34,174 nucleotides of DNA from Pelagibacteraceae bacterium AG-325-C03 (GTDB lineage: Bacteria > Pseudomonadota > Alphaproteobacteria > Pelagibacterales > Pelagibacteraceae), in contig QBYC01000011.1 of NCBI GenBank assembly GCA_003283025.1, positions 1 through 34,174 of the forward strand, read 5' to 3'. The position numbers and the translations under genes were made by a program. Below are positions 1 through 8,352 of the stretch, one piece after another (the first letter of the stretch is position 1; each line of letters begins with the position of its first letter). Below the pieces are notes generated by a model. It did not search any database, was not told where the DNA came from, and saw nothing but the letters and a program-made list of their open reading frames with translations.

Positions 1-93
1 AAAAGAGAAAAATATCATCATGATATGATGATTGAGCCCTTTGGAAAAAAATTGAGCTTTACAGCAGAAATACAATTAGATTTAGATTTATGA
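1..93 (+). CDS. 3' end of an unrecognised protein (partial)
   Basis: An open frame enters from the left edge and runs 30 codons to TGA, ending in EIQLDLDL. It lies on the same strand as rmuC, 26 bases upstream of it, so it may share a transcript. The stretch is too short to assign; I tried peptide deformylase, truA and dapE, which sit near rmuC in some Alphaproteobacteria, and saw no C-terminal match. Being coding is inferred only from the open frame and position. Confidence 0.5.
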   Translation, partial: KREKYHHDMMIEPFGKKLSFTAEIQLDLDL

Positions 94-119
94 GCATGAG
101 AGGCAATGGTATATAATAA

Positions 120-1151
120 ATGATGGATTCGATACTTATATTTATAGTAATAGGTTTGCTTATTGCAAACTTAGTAGCAGTAATTCTGCTATTTAAAAGG
201 AAACAACCTGACCAGGTTGATAACAGCCAAATTTTTAAAGATGAGGTGAATTCTCTTAAAAATTCTTTTAGCCAATCTTTTGGTTCTATGAGCAAAGAGA
301 TTGCCAAAGATATGACGGGTGCTTTAACAAAAGTAGATGAAAAGGTTGGAGTATTTAATCGCCAAGTTAGTGAACTAAATAAAAGCCAAGATAATTTTAG
401 TAAAATTTTAAGTGGAGTAAAAACTTACGGAACTTTAGCTGAATTTGGTTTAGGAGCTCTTCTAAAAGATTTACTTCCAGCCTCCCAGTTTATTTCTAAT
501 GTTAAAATGAAAGAAGATACATCCGAAACTGTAGAATTTGCTATAAAGTTACAAGATATTTTACTTCCCATAGATAGCCATTGGCCAGTAGAAAAATATA
601 AAGCAATTGATGATGCTTATAATGCAAATGATAAGGATGCTCAAGCTGAGGCGAGAAAAGATCTAGCAGCCGCTTTTAGATTAAAAGCAAAAGCAGTTAA
701 TACAAAATATATAGCACCGCCTAAAAGTACTGACTTTGCAATTGTTTATGTCCCAACTGAGGGATTGTTTGCAGAGTTATCAAGCTACAGAGATCCAAAA
801 ACAAAAGAATTATTACTTCAAGAATTAAGAACTAAATATAAAGTTACAGTTACAGGACCAAATACTTTATCCGCATTACTTCAGTCATATCACTTAGGAT
901 TTGCAACTTTGAAAATACAGAAGCATGCCTCGCAAATTTACAGTGATTTAAGAAATATCAGCTCTAGATTTGATAAACATTTTGATGGTATAAAAGATCT
1001 AAGAAAAAAACTTGAACAAGCAATGACAGCAACCGATGGTTTTGGACGAGATGCAAGATCAATAATGAATACACTTTCTAATATTAAAGACCCTCAACAA
1101 GTAAAAGAAACATTAGAAGAAAATTCAGAAAAAATAAAAGTTCTTAAATAG
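120..1151 (+). CDS. rmuC: RmuC-family DNA recombination protein
   Basis: Predicted RmuC-family protein, linked in E. coli to limiting rearrangement at inverted repeats; the family is nuclease-like but its biochemistry is poorly defined. Residues about 4-25 form one hydrophobic N-terminal anchor, followed by a charged, coiled-coil-like stretch (about 30-95). The conserved domain follows, with the PIDSHWPVEKY motif and the KYIAPPKSTDFAIVYVPTEGLF block that correspond to the family signatures. At 343 residues it is shorter than the 475 of E. coli RmuC; the loss is mostly in the coiled-coil region. The start gives the membrane anchor immediately. It is 8 bases upstream of sbcB, so the two nucleic-acid genes are probably co-transcribed. 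Confidence 0.85.
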   Translation: MMDSILIFIVIGLLIANLVAVILLFKRKQPDQVDNSQIFKDEVNSLKNSFSQSFGSMSKEIAKDMTGALTKVDEKVGVFNRQVSELNKSQDNFSKILSGVKTYGTLAEFGLGALLKDLLPASQFISNVKMKEDTSETVEFAIKLQDILLPIDSHWPVEKYKAIDDAYNANDKDAQAEARKDLAAAFRLKAKAVNTKYIAPPKSTDFAIVYVPTEGLFAELSSYRDPKTKELLLQELRTKYKVTVTGPNTLSALLQSYHLGFATLKIQKHASQIYSDLRNISSRFDKHFDGIKDLRKKLEQAMTATDGFGRDARSIMNTLSNIKDPQQVKETLEENSEKIKVLK

Positions 1152-1159
1152 ATTAATAT

Positions 1160-2581
1160 ATGTCTAATTTTGTCTTTTATGATTTCGAGACCAGCTCATC
1201 CAACAAGTACTGGGATCAAATAATACAAATTGGTGCAGTGCTTACTAACGATAATCTAGATGAACTCGATAGATTTGATGTAAGGTGTAGGCTTAATCCT
1301 GGCATTATTCCATCCGCAATGGCTCTGATAGTGAATAGATCTACCCCGCATATGTTGAAGAATTCTAATTTATCCCATTATGAAATGATTAGACAATTTG
1401 TTGAAACTTTAAAAAGATGGGGCAAGGCGACCTATATTGGATTTAATAGTATAGAATTTGATGAAGAATTTTTAAGATCCACTCTGTTTCAAACTTTGGA
1501 ATATCCATATCTAACTAGTACAAACGGAAATACTAGGGGAGATGTTTTGAGTTTGGCAAGAGCAGCTAATCTTTATTATCCAGACACTTTAAAAAATCCA
1601 GTAAATGAAAAAGGAAATGATGTATACAAATTAGATCAAATGGCTCCATTAAATGGCATTGAGCATGGAGATGCGCATAGTGCTATAGGTGATGTCATGG
1701 CCACTGTAGGGATTGCTAAACTTATTTCTAAAAAGGCTCCTAATGTTTGGAAAGCTAGCATGTTAACCATGGATAAAACACAATCTTTAGAAGTTATTAA
1801 AAAAGAATTATTATTTTGTACTAATGAATATTTTTACGGAAAAAGCAGACCTTATGTACAAACTTTTATCTGCCAGCATCCACAATATCAGTGGCCATTA
1901 TGTTTTGACTTAAGACATGATCCAACTCCATATTTAAACATGCCTTTAAAAGAATTAGAGACAGCAATGAAAAAGCAACCAAAATTTATTAGAACTGTCA
2001 GACACAACAAGCATCCTGTAATCATGAACCCATCTTACGGAAATAAATTTGATGAATACAAAATAATCGGATTAGCCAAACTTGAAACTAGAGCAAAATT
2101 AGTTAAAGAAAACAATGAATTTGGAGAAAAAATTCAATCGATCAAGAGATCAGAAGTTGAGGAAAAAGAACAAAGTAAATCGCAAGAGGATTTGTATAAT
2201 GAAGAGAGTATTTACGCTAAATTTACCACAGCTGAGGATAATAAAATTATGCCAGAATTTCACTCAGTTGAATGGAATAAAAAGATAAATGTAATTTCAA
2301 AATTCAAAGATGAGAGGCTTCAATATTTTGGAAAAAAATTATTATATAGTGAAAAACCTGAAGTTTTGAGTAAAGAAGATTATGATTTAATACATAAAGA
2401 CACAGCAAAAAAACTTTTAAGTACTAATAATGAAAAGTGGAACACTATTCCCAGAACTTATTCAGAGATTGATACATTAAGAGCTAAATTTGAAAAACAA
2501 GGGGAGTCTGAAAAATTAAAAATTTTAGATGATATTAACGCGTACGTTGAAGAATTAGAAAAACATTATTCATCTGCGTAG
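1160..2581 (+). CDS. sbcB: Exodeoxyribonuclease I (3'-5' ssDNA exonuclease)
   Basis: Degrades single-stranded DNA 3'-5' and acts in mismatch repair and recombination. The DEDDh exonuclease signature is visible: FYDFET (Asp8, Glu10) at the N-terminus, a GFNSIEFDEEFLR block around residue 95, and HGDAHSAIGD near residue 170 carrying the catalytic His and final Asp. The SH3-like and C-terminal helical regions follow. The length, 473 residues, equals that of the E. coli enzyme (475), so the protein is intact. It follows rmuC by 8 bases and precedes the thioredoxin gene by 34 bases. Confidence 0.92.
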   Translation: MSNFVFYDFETSSSNKYWDQIIQIGAVLTNDNLDELDRFDVRCRLNPGIIPSAMALIVNRSTPHMLKNSNLSHYEMIRQFVETLKRWGKATYIGFNSIEFDEEFLRSTLFQTLEYPYLTSTNGNTRGDVLSLARAANLYYPDTLKNPVNEKGNDVYKLDQMAPLNGIEHGDAHSAIGDVMATVGIAKLISKKAPNVWKASMLTMDKTQSLEVIKKELLFCTNEYFYGKSRPYVQTFICQHPQYQWPLCFDLRHDPTPYLNMPLKELETAMKKQPKFIRTVRHNKHPVIMNPSYGNKFDEYKIIGLAKLETRAKLVKENNEFGEKIQSIKRSEVEEKEQSKSQEDLYNEESIYAKFTTAEDNKIMPEFHSVEWNKKINVISKFKDERLQYFGKKLLYSEKPEVLSKEDYDLIHKDTAKKLLSTNNEKWNTIPRTYSEIDTLRAKFEKQGESEKLKILDDINAYVEELEKHYSSA

Positions 2582-2615
2582 TTGACAATAAATTAAAAAT
2601 ACTTAATTAGAGTGT

Positions 2616-2933
2616 ATGGCATTTAAAGATTCTACTGATGAAAAATTTCAAGAGCAGATTAGCGGAAACAAATTAAATTTAATTCAATTTTCAGCCAGCT
2701 GGTGCGGGCCATGCCAACAATTAAAACCAATCATTGAAAAAATTTCTAACGATTTGCCTGATAAAATAGACTGTTATTATCATGACATTGAAACTCAGCC
2801 TAATGAACCTACAAAATATTCTGTTAGAGGAGTTCCAACGGTTTTATTGTTTAAAGGTGGAAAACTTGTTGGGACAAAAGTGGGCGCTACTAGTGAGAAA
2901 GATATGCTAGAATTTATACAGCCTCATATCTAA
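2616..2933 (+). CDS. trxA: Thioredoxin
   Basis: Small cytoplasmic thiol-disulfide reductase of 105 residues, the usual size. The active site WCGPC occupies residues 29-33 and the cis-proline loop RGVPT ends at Pro74/Thr75; no signal peptide is present. In many Alphaproteobacteria a thioredoxin gene lies beside folC, accD and trp genes in the same direction; here it faces folC, so the linkage survives but the orientation differs. Its stop codon overlaps the folC stop by four bases on opposite strands. Which thioredoxin paralogue it is cannot be decided from the sequence. Confidence 0.9.
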   Translation: MAFKDSTDEKFQEQISGNKLNLIQFSASWCGPCQQLKPIIEKISNDLPDKIDCYYHDIETQPNEPTKYSVRGVPTVLLFKGGKLVGTKVGATSEKDMLEFIQPHI

Positions 2934-4198
2934 TTTTTATTCAATATATTTCCAACATTGTAAAGCGAACCAAAACAAACGATGAGCTTCTTTTCTTTTG
3001 AAGAAATTTTTTTTAAGGCGTCGTCAAAGTTATTTGCTTTATCCACAGAGAGTTTATTTTTTAGTGCTATTTGATAAAGTTTATTAGCATCCATAGTTTT
3101 TTTTTCATTTTCAATTGGAATAGTGATAATTTTTTTAAATACATTCTTTAGTTGTTTTATAAATAAATTAGGCTCCTTATTTTTCATCATTGCCCAAATA
3201 CCATATTTTGAAATTTTTATAGACTTTAGATAATTTGAGAGATTTTTAGCATCAGTTTCAGCATGCGCTCCATCTAATAAAATTTTTTCACTTTTGTTCA
3301 GTCTATTTTTAATCTTTCCTTTATTTAAATATTGAAAACGACCTTGGAATGTAATCTTAGGTATTGCTTTTTCTATTACTTTTTTATTTATATTTAGATC
3401 TATCGCTATTTTTATAGCGTGACAAAGGTTTTCGAGTAATCCTTTTGAATAAATATTTTTTGAATTAAGTATTATTTTATTTTTATTATCTTGATAAAAG
3501 AAGCGCTTATTTTCTTTAATTAGTCTCCAAGTATTAGGATAATTTATTTCACTTTTATTTTTTTTAAGACACCTTTTAATTTTTTTTAAAATATAAGGTC
3601 TTTGTTTACCCACATATATACGAGTAAAATTACTTAGAAATCCTACTTTTTGATAAATCACTTCATCAAGAGTTTTTTTATTTTTACTTAAAAAGTTTAA
3701 ATGTTGTTTATTTATATTAACTACTACTTGAGCTTGCGGAAAATCAAAAATATTAGTTGAGTCTTTAGCAAAAAGTGCCCCGGCCTCAACTAGATGATAA
3801 TCAACATTCTGTTTTGAGGCATTCATTACATAAACGACCGTAAGGACCTCGAAAATAGTTAGTGGAACTTTTATTTTTTCAATTAGCTTAATTGTTTGTT
3901 TGATTTCTTGATGAGTAAGATATTTTTCACCCATCCAAAAACGCTCTTTTATATCTTTTATTGAAGGCGAAATATAAGCTGAAGTAGTTTGATTATTAGC
4001 TTCAATAAAATTTTTAACAGAGTGAAGAGTAGTAAACTTTCCACTAGAACCTAGGAAATTAATCACATTATTAAGTTTCTTTTCAGGATTATTTAATTTT
4101 TTAAGAACTAACTTAATTCTCGTTAAATCAAAATTTATATTTTTAGTAAAAAGCTTATGACTAGCTAACTGCTTGTAGAGACTTATTGACTGAGACAT
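2930..4198 (-). CDS. folC: Divergent folylpolyglutamate/dihydrofolate synthase
   Basis: Assigned to the Mur-ligase-like FolC family, which adds glutamate to (dihydro)folate with ATP. Support is position (after accD, as in other Alphaproteobacteria), length (422 residues) and partial motifs. The P-loop is GSSGKFT (residues 50-56) instead of the usual GTNGKGS; SPSIKDIKER resembles the TSPHL...ERI block; TIFEVLT (Glu117) matches the TxFExxT motif; DGAHAETDA near residue 310 matches DGAHNPxxA. The signature EVGLGGRLDATN has decayed to VEAGALFAKDSTN (137-149). The start overlaps accD by 38 bases. It is the last gene of the long minus-strand block. The family call is fairly safe; normal activity is less so. 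Confidence 0.78.
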   Translation of the reverse strand: MSQSISLYKQLASHKLFTKNINFDLTRIKLVLKKLNNPEKKLNNVINFLGSSGKFTTLHSVKNFIEANNQTTSAYISPSIKDIKERFWMGEKYLTHQEIKQTIKLIEKIKVPLTIFEVLTVVYVMNASKQNVDYHLVEAGALFAKDSTNIFDFPQAQVVVNINKQHLNFLSKNKKTLDEVIYQKVGFLSNFTRIYVGKQRPYILKKIKRCLKKNKSEINYPNTWRLIKENKRFFYQDNKNKIILNSKNIYSKGLLENLCHAIKIAIDLNINKKVIEKAIPKITFQGRFQYLNKGKIKNRLNKSEKILLDGAHAETDAKNLSNYLKSIKISKYGIWAMMKNKEPNLFIKQLKNVFKKIITIPIENEKKTMDANKLYQIALKNKLSVDKANNFDDALKKISSKEKKLIVCFGSLYNVGNILNKN

Positions 4199-5075
4199 TT
4201 GAATCTTGTTTAGCTTGAGCCTCTACTTTTTTCAATAAAACGTTTAATAACGTTCCAATTGTAGAGCTTAAGAATTGTCTTTCAACTACCAAATCAATTC
4301 CACCGTGATCTTTAACGTATTCAGCTGTTTGAAATTCATCAGGTAAAGTTTCTTTAACAGTATCCTGAATAACACGTCTTCCTGCAAAACCAATGGTTGC
4401 TTTCGGTTCAGCAATCAAAATATCACCTAACATTGCCCATGAAGCGGTTACGCCACCAGTCGTAGGGTCTGTAAGAACTACAAAGAAGGGAATATTTTTT
4501 TTCTTTAATTCATTTACAGCTAAAGCTGTTCTTGACATTTGCATCAAAGCAATCGACGACTCCATCATTCGCTGTCCTCCTGAACAACTAAAGAATATGT
4601 ATGGCACATTATTTGCTATGGCATTCTGAGCGCCAGCAATAAAAGCTTCTCCAGAAGCAGCACCAAATGAGCCTCCTATAAATCTAAAATCTTGTGCTCC
4701 AACTACTACATCAATGTTTTGAACTTTACCTTTAGCAATTAGAATAGCGTCATCTTGACCTGTGAGTTTACGTGCTGATTTTAATCGATCAGTATATTTT
4801 TTTTTGTCTTCAAAATTTATTGGATCATCTTTAGGTAAAGGAGTTTCAATTAATTCAAAATCTTTATTATCGAAAAAAGTCTCAAATCTTTCTCTACAGG
4901 TTAGTTTATGATGGGCACCACATTTAGGACATACTTTTTGGTTGGATGCCATATCTTCTTTGTATATCAAGTTTTTGCACCCACAAGTAGTCCACAGATT
5001 GTCTTGTGTTCTTGAAGATTTTTTTTCAAAAAGTGATTTAATTTTTGGCTTAATAAATTTTGTAATCCAATTCAT
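4161..5075 (-). CDS. accD: Acetyl-CoA carboxylase carboxyltransferase subunit beta
   Basis: Beta half of the carboxyltransferase that makes malonyl-CoA for fatty-acid synthesis; it pairs with AccA, which is not in the window. The crotonase-like core shows GGSFGAASGEAF, FFSCSGGQRMMES and DPTTGGVTASWAMLGD, and GFAGRRVIQ near the C-terminus, all typical of AccD. The N-terminal zinc ribbon is present but altered: Cys31-Gly-Cys33 replaces the usual CxxC, while the second pair Cys49-Pro-Lys-Cys52 is normal. Length 304 matches E. coli. It overlaps trpA by 4 bases (ATGA) and folC by 38 bases. Confidence 0.94.
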   Translation of the reverse strand: MNWITKFIKPKIKSLFEKKSSRTQDNLWTTCGCKNLIYKEDMASNQKVCPKCGAHHKLTCRERFETFFDNKDFELIETPLPKDDPINFEDKKKYTDRLKSARKLTGQDDAILIAKGKVQNIDVVVGAQDFRFIGGSFGAASGEAFIAGAQNAIANNVPYIFFSCSGGQRMMESSIALMQMSRTALAVNELKKKNIPFFVVLTDPTTGGVTASWAMLGDILIAEPKATIGFAGRRVIQDTVKETLPDEFQTAEYVKDHGGIDLVVERQFLSSTIGTLLNVLLKKVEAQAKQDSNVSVNKSLQAVS

Positions 5076-5872
5076 ATAATTTTTTTTTTTAGATTGTATA
5101 CAATTTTATCTAACTTTGTGACAGGATTTTGTCTCATTTTTAGTGAATTTGTAATTGTTTTACACAACATACTGCCTACAACTAATCCATTTGCTGATTT
5201 TAGCATAGAAATGGTTTTATCAGTAATTCCAAACCCTATTACAAGGTTCTTTTTTGGGTTGATTCTTTTGATCATATTATAATTATGAAGAATTTTTTTA
5301 GGTGAAACTTTTAGTTTTCCGCCTGTAGTTGATAACATTGATATATAATAAATCATATCATGTGAGTCTTTAATAATTTTTTTCATCCTATCTTTAGATG
5401 TAGTAGGAGATAAGAGTTGAATAAAATTTATTGATTTTTTTTTACATTTATTTGCAAATTTTTTATTTTCAGGATACGGGAGATCAACTATAATTAGACC
5501 ATCTACACCAGATGATTTGCAGCCTCTTAAAAAATTATTTTCACCTTTCTGGTAAATTAAATTAAAATAACCCATTAGAATAATTGGCTTGTTAGGATTA
5601 CTCTTTTTAAATTTTTTAACGATTTGAAATACATCATTTAATTTAATTCCATTTTTTAAAGCCCTATGTGAACTGACTTGTATTTGTCCCCCGTCAGCTA
5701 TTGGGGTGTTATGGGGAAATCCAAGTTCTAAAATATCCGCATGTTCAGAAATTTTATTAAGAATTTTGAGTGAATTTTTTTTAGTATTATCACCGGCTAC
5801 TGTATATGTTATTAGTGCAGCTCTTCTCTCTCTTTTACAATTATCAAAAGCTAGAGCAATCTTAGATTTCAT
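5072..5872 (-). CDS. trpA: Tryptophan synthase alpha subunit (variant interface)
   Basis: Cleaves indole-3-glycerol phosphate and passes indole to TrpB. Both catalytic acids are at the same numbers as in E. coli: Glu49 (ILELG) and Asp60 (IADG). Phosphate-site elements GFGI and the VVGS segment are retained, and the length (266) is normal. Oddities: loop 2 reads PHNTPIADGG, so Asp56 of the usual PFSDPxADGP is Thr; loop 6, usually SRxGVTG, reads MLSTTGG. Both loops talk to TrpB in the classic enzyme. It overlaps trpB and accD by 4 bases each, which implies translational coupling. I read it as a working but rewired alpha subunit. Confidence 0.88.
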   Translation of the reverse strand: MKSKIALAFDNCKRERRAALITYTVAGDNTKKNSLKILNKISEHADILELGFPHNTPIADGGQIQVSSHRALKNGIKLNDVFQIVKKFKKSNPNKPIILMGYFNLIYQKGENNFLRGCKSSGVDGLIIVDLPYPENKKFANKCKKKSINFIQLLSPTTSKDRMKKIIKDSHDMIYYISMLSTTGGKLKVSPKKILHNYNMIKRINPKKNLVIGFGITDKTISMLKSANGLVVGSMLCKTITNSLKMRQNPVTKLDKIVYNLKKKII

Positions 5873-7101
5873 CTTATGTAAGAACCCAATCTTTGTTTTA
5901 TGATATCTTTGTCTTTTTGACTATCTCCGCAACTATTGCAAATTATTATTTCTGAAGATTTTAATTTTGGTGCAATTCGTATTACCTCAGCAAAAGCATG
6001 AGATGGTTCCAGTGATGGTGAAATATTTTCAAGTCTAGAAACTAATTGATAGGCTTTTAGTGCATCTTCATCACTAGCTGAAGTATATTTGGCTCTTTTA
6101 GTATCTTTAAGAAAACAATGCAAAGGAGAAATTCCAGGATAATCTAATCCAGCTGAAATGGATTTTGTTGATCCTATTTGGCCTTCTTTATCTTGAATTA
6201 CGTATTGGGCTGCGCCATGAAGAATTCCAATTTTTGATCCATTAGTTAAAGGTGCAGCGTGAAGCTTACTATTTTTTGGACCACCGGCTTCAACACCAAT
6301 AAATTCAGCTTGTGTTTCCATGAATTCATTCCAAAATCCTACGGCAGAGCTTCCTCCGCCAACACAATTTATTAATTTAAGTTTTTTTGGAATTTTTCCA
6401 AACTCGTCTTTAACTTGCCTAATTAATTCTCTTGAAATCTGAGCAGTGCTCCAAGCACAAATTTTTATAAATATATTAGGACCAACAGTTGAACCTACAC
6501 ACATATGAGTTGTATCACAATTAGAAACCCAATATCTCATACATTCACTAACAGCATCTACAAGTGTTTGACTTCCGGTTGTTACAGGTACAATCTCAGC
6601 TCCATTTTTTTTTATAGCTTCAACGTTGGGTCTTTGTCTTTTTATATCTTTTGCACCCATAAAAATTTTACACTTAAGACCAAATTTTTTTGCAGCCATT
6701 GACAGCATTTTTCCAGCGTAGCCCGCACCTGTATCACCAACAATAAATTTCTTCCCCGCTTTTTTTGCAATTAAACAATGAACAGTTGCGTTATAAATTT
6801 TATGAGCTCCACCATTAGCTTCAGAAACAACTTTTGCATAAATCTGAGCTCCTCCTAGATGTTCTGTTAAATTTTCCAATTTAATAAAGGGTGTGGGTGC
6901 TCCCACATAAGCTTTAAAATAATGATTTCTTTCTTTAAGAAAATTTTTATCTTTTCTTAATTTAGAAAATAATTTTGTTAAATCATCAATTGGTTTTTTG
7001 AGCGTTTCAGGGATAAAATTTCCACCAAACCTTCCACCATACATAAAGTTTTCATCATGTTGGTCTATAAGAGGTATATTTTTTTTAATTTTTAAGCTCA
7101 T
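5869..7101 (-). CDS. trpB: Tryptophan synthase beta subunit, divergent
   Basis: PLP enzyme that joins indole and serine to make tryptophan. The frame is clearly TrpB (410 residues, FGGNFIPETL at the N-terminus, PLP lysine K101 in GGAHKIYNA, phosphate loop CVGGGSSAVG, SISAGLDYPG, TSASDEDAL). Several otherwise near-invariant residues differ. DTGAGYAG (123-130) replaces ETGAGQHG, so catalytic Glu109 is Asp and Gln114-His115 are Tyr-Ala. VVSEANG (91-97) replaces REDLNHT. Val181 stands at the place of Lys167. NSCGDSQKDKD replaces LSGRGDKD. It does not match TrpB2 either, which keeps ETGAGQW. It overlaps trpF by 17 bases. It could be an adapted tryptophan synthase or a PLP enzyme of shifted specificity. 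Confidence 0.85.
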   Translation of the reverse strand: MSLKIKKNIPLIDQHDENFMYGGRFGGNFIPETLKKPIDDLTKLFSKLRKDKNFLKERNHYFKAYVGAPTPFIKLENLTEHLGGAQIYAKVVSEANGGAHKIYNATVHCLIAKKAGKKFIVGDTGAGYAGKMLSMAAKKFGLKCKIFMGAKDIKRQRPNVEAIKKNGAEIVPVTTGSQTLVDAVSECMRYWVSNCDTTHMCVGSTVGPNIFIKICAWSTAQISRELIRQVKDEFGKIPKKLKLINCVGGGSSAVGFWNEFMETQAEFIGVEAGGPKNSKLHAAPLTNGSKIGILHGAAQYVIQDKEGQIGSTKSISAGLDYPGISPLHCFLKDTKRAKYTSASDEDALKAYQLVSRLENISPSLEPSHAFAEVIRIAPKLKSSEIIICNSCGDSQKDKDIIKQRLGSYIR

Positions 7102-7693
7102 TTATTTTGTTTATAAAATTTTTAATTTTAATGTGATCTTTGTAACCTAATTGACTTTCTAAACTAGATGATAAATCAAAAAAATTAACCCCTAATTTAT
7201 TAATATATCCTAAATTACGTTCAGAGATTGAGCCTGCTAAAGCATATTTTTCACCTTTAGGGAGCTTTATAATTAAATTTTTTGGAAATTCTAAAGACTT
7301 CTCCATGCTTGGTGTATCAAATAATATTATGTCAGCTTTATCAAATTCTTTATGTTTATGAATATCTTTTTCTTCTTTTACTTTAATAGCTTTAATGATT
7401 TTAAAGCCCATATTCTTAATCTCTTGAACTCTTTCTTTTGATTCTGATCCATGAAGTTGAATATAATCAAAATTTCCTATTAAATTCTTTTTTATAAACT
7501 CATCATTAGGATTTACTGTTACGGCAACAAAAGCAGAATTTTTTTTATCATATCTAGAAAGTATTTTTATATCTGAAAGATTTACATTTCGAGGGGATTT
7601 TTCATAAAAAACAAAACCCAAATAATTTATTTTGAGATCAATACATAGTTGAACATCTCTAGTTGGATTTAAACCGCAAATTTTTATTTTCAT
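7085..7693 (-). CDS. trpF: Phosphoribosylanthranilate isomerase
   Basis: Catalyses the Amadori rearrangement of phosphoribosylanthranilate, the step before indole-glycerol phosphate synthase. The TIM-barrel signatures KICGL (catalytic Cys6), GFVFYEKSPR, YIQLHGSE and LFDTPS (the catalytic Asp) are visible in 202 residues, the usual length. The glycine-rich GGTGxxFDW loop after the catalytic Asp is absent, and later motifs read AGSISERN and DLSSSLE rather than AGGLxPxN and DVSSGVE. It starts one base inside the pyrF stop and overlaps trpB by 17 bases. The assignment is strong from context plus the catalytic residues. Confidence 0.88.
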   Translation of the reverse strand: MKIKICGLNPTRDVQLCIDLKINYLGFVFYEKSPRNVNLSDIKILSRYDKKNSAFVAVTVNPNDEFIKKNLIGNFDYIQLHGSESKERVQEIKNMGFKIIKAIKVKEEKDIHKHKEFDKADIILFDTPSMEKSLEFPKNLIIKLPKGEKYALAGSISERNLGYINKLGVNFFDLSSSLESQLGYKDHIKIKNFINKINELKN

Positions 7694-8352
7694 TATCTTA
7701 ATTCTTTAACAAGATCTTGAATATTTTTTTTGATATTACCATGTGTGATTGCTCGTCCAATCACTAGCCAATCAGCGTTTATATTTTTTGCTTCCATAGA
7801 ACGTTTCTGATCGTAATTTTTTTTTCCTAATTGAACACCAGGGGTAATGATTTCTTTTTTAAAAATTTTCCTTACGGAACTAACTTCATAAGGACTACAA
7901 ACTAAAGCATCTAATGATGCAAGCTTAGCGAGCTTTGCTTGATGATTTACCAAATTTTTTACAGATTTGTTATATCCTATTAATTTTAAATCATTGTTAT
8001 CTAAAGACGTCAAAGTTGTTACGCCAATAATTTTAGTCAATCCTGAAACTTTTTTTACTGCCTTTAGAGCTGCTAGGCCAGAAGAAACATGCACAGTTAG
8101 GTAATTTATTTTTAGATCGCGCATCGCTTTTACAGCAGATAGCATAGTATTTACAGTATCATTTAATTTTAAATCAACAAAAATAATTTTATTTTTTAAT
8201 TTTGAGATAAAAGATCTACCTTTTTTTGAATTCATAAATTCTAGTCCAAATTTATATCCGATTTTAAATTTATTAGTTTGTGATTGAATAATTATATTTT
8301 TTACTTTTGAAATACTTGTAGTATCACATGCAATGAATATTTTTTTTTTCAT
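7693..8352 (-). CDS. pyrF: Orotidine-5'-phosphate decarboxylase
   Basis: Last step of UMP synthesis. The catalytic pattern DxKxxD is present as DLKLND (about residues 60-65), with the first Asp in IACD near residue 9 and the substrate Lys in KIGYKFGLEF. The C-terminal phosphate site shows GVQLGKKNYDQKR and VIGRAIT, the Arg of the latter being the usual phosphate contact. The usual DIPNT is DTVNT here. Length 219 is slightly short of the E. coli enzyme (245). It overlaps ihfB by 4 bases and trpF by 1; pyrF beside trpF is a known alphaproteobacterial order. Confidence 0.88.
   Translation of the reverse strand: MKKKIFIACDTTSISKVKNIIIQSQTNKFKIGYKFGLEFMNSKKGRSFISKLKNKIIFVDLKLNDTVNTMLSAVKAMRDLKINYLTVHVSSGLAALKAVKKVSGLTKIIGVTTLTSLDNNDLKLIGYNKSVKNLVNHQAKLAKLASLDALVCSPYEVSSVRKIFKKEIITPGVQLGKKNYDQKRSMEAKNINADWLVIGRAITHGNIKKNIQDLVKELR

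Noticed and set aside
11-33. Palindrome ATCATCA/TGATGAT at the left edge
   Set aside because: It falls within an open reading frame of His/Asp/Met codons and shows no other sign of being a site.
59-307. Minus-strand open frame of 82 codons over the start of rmuC
   Set aside because: It lies on the opposite strand of a convincing rmuC, has no recognisable motif, and its hydrophobic run is the reverse image of the rmuC membrane helix.
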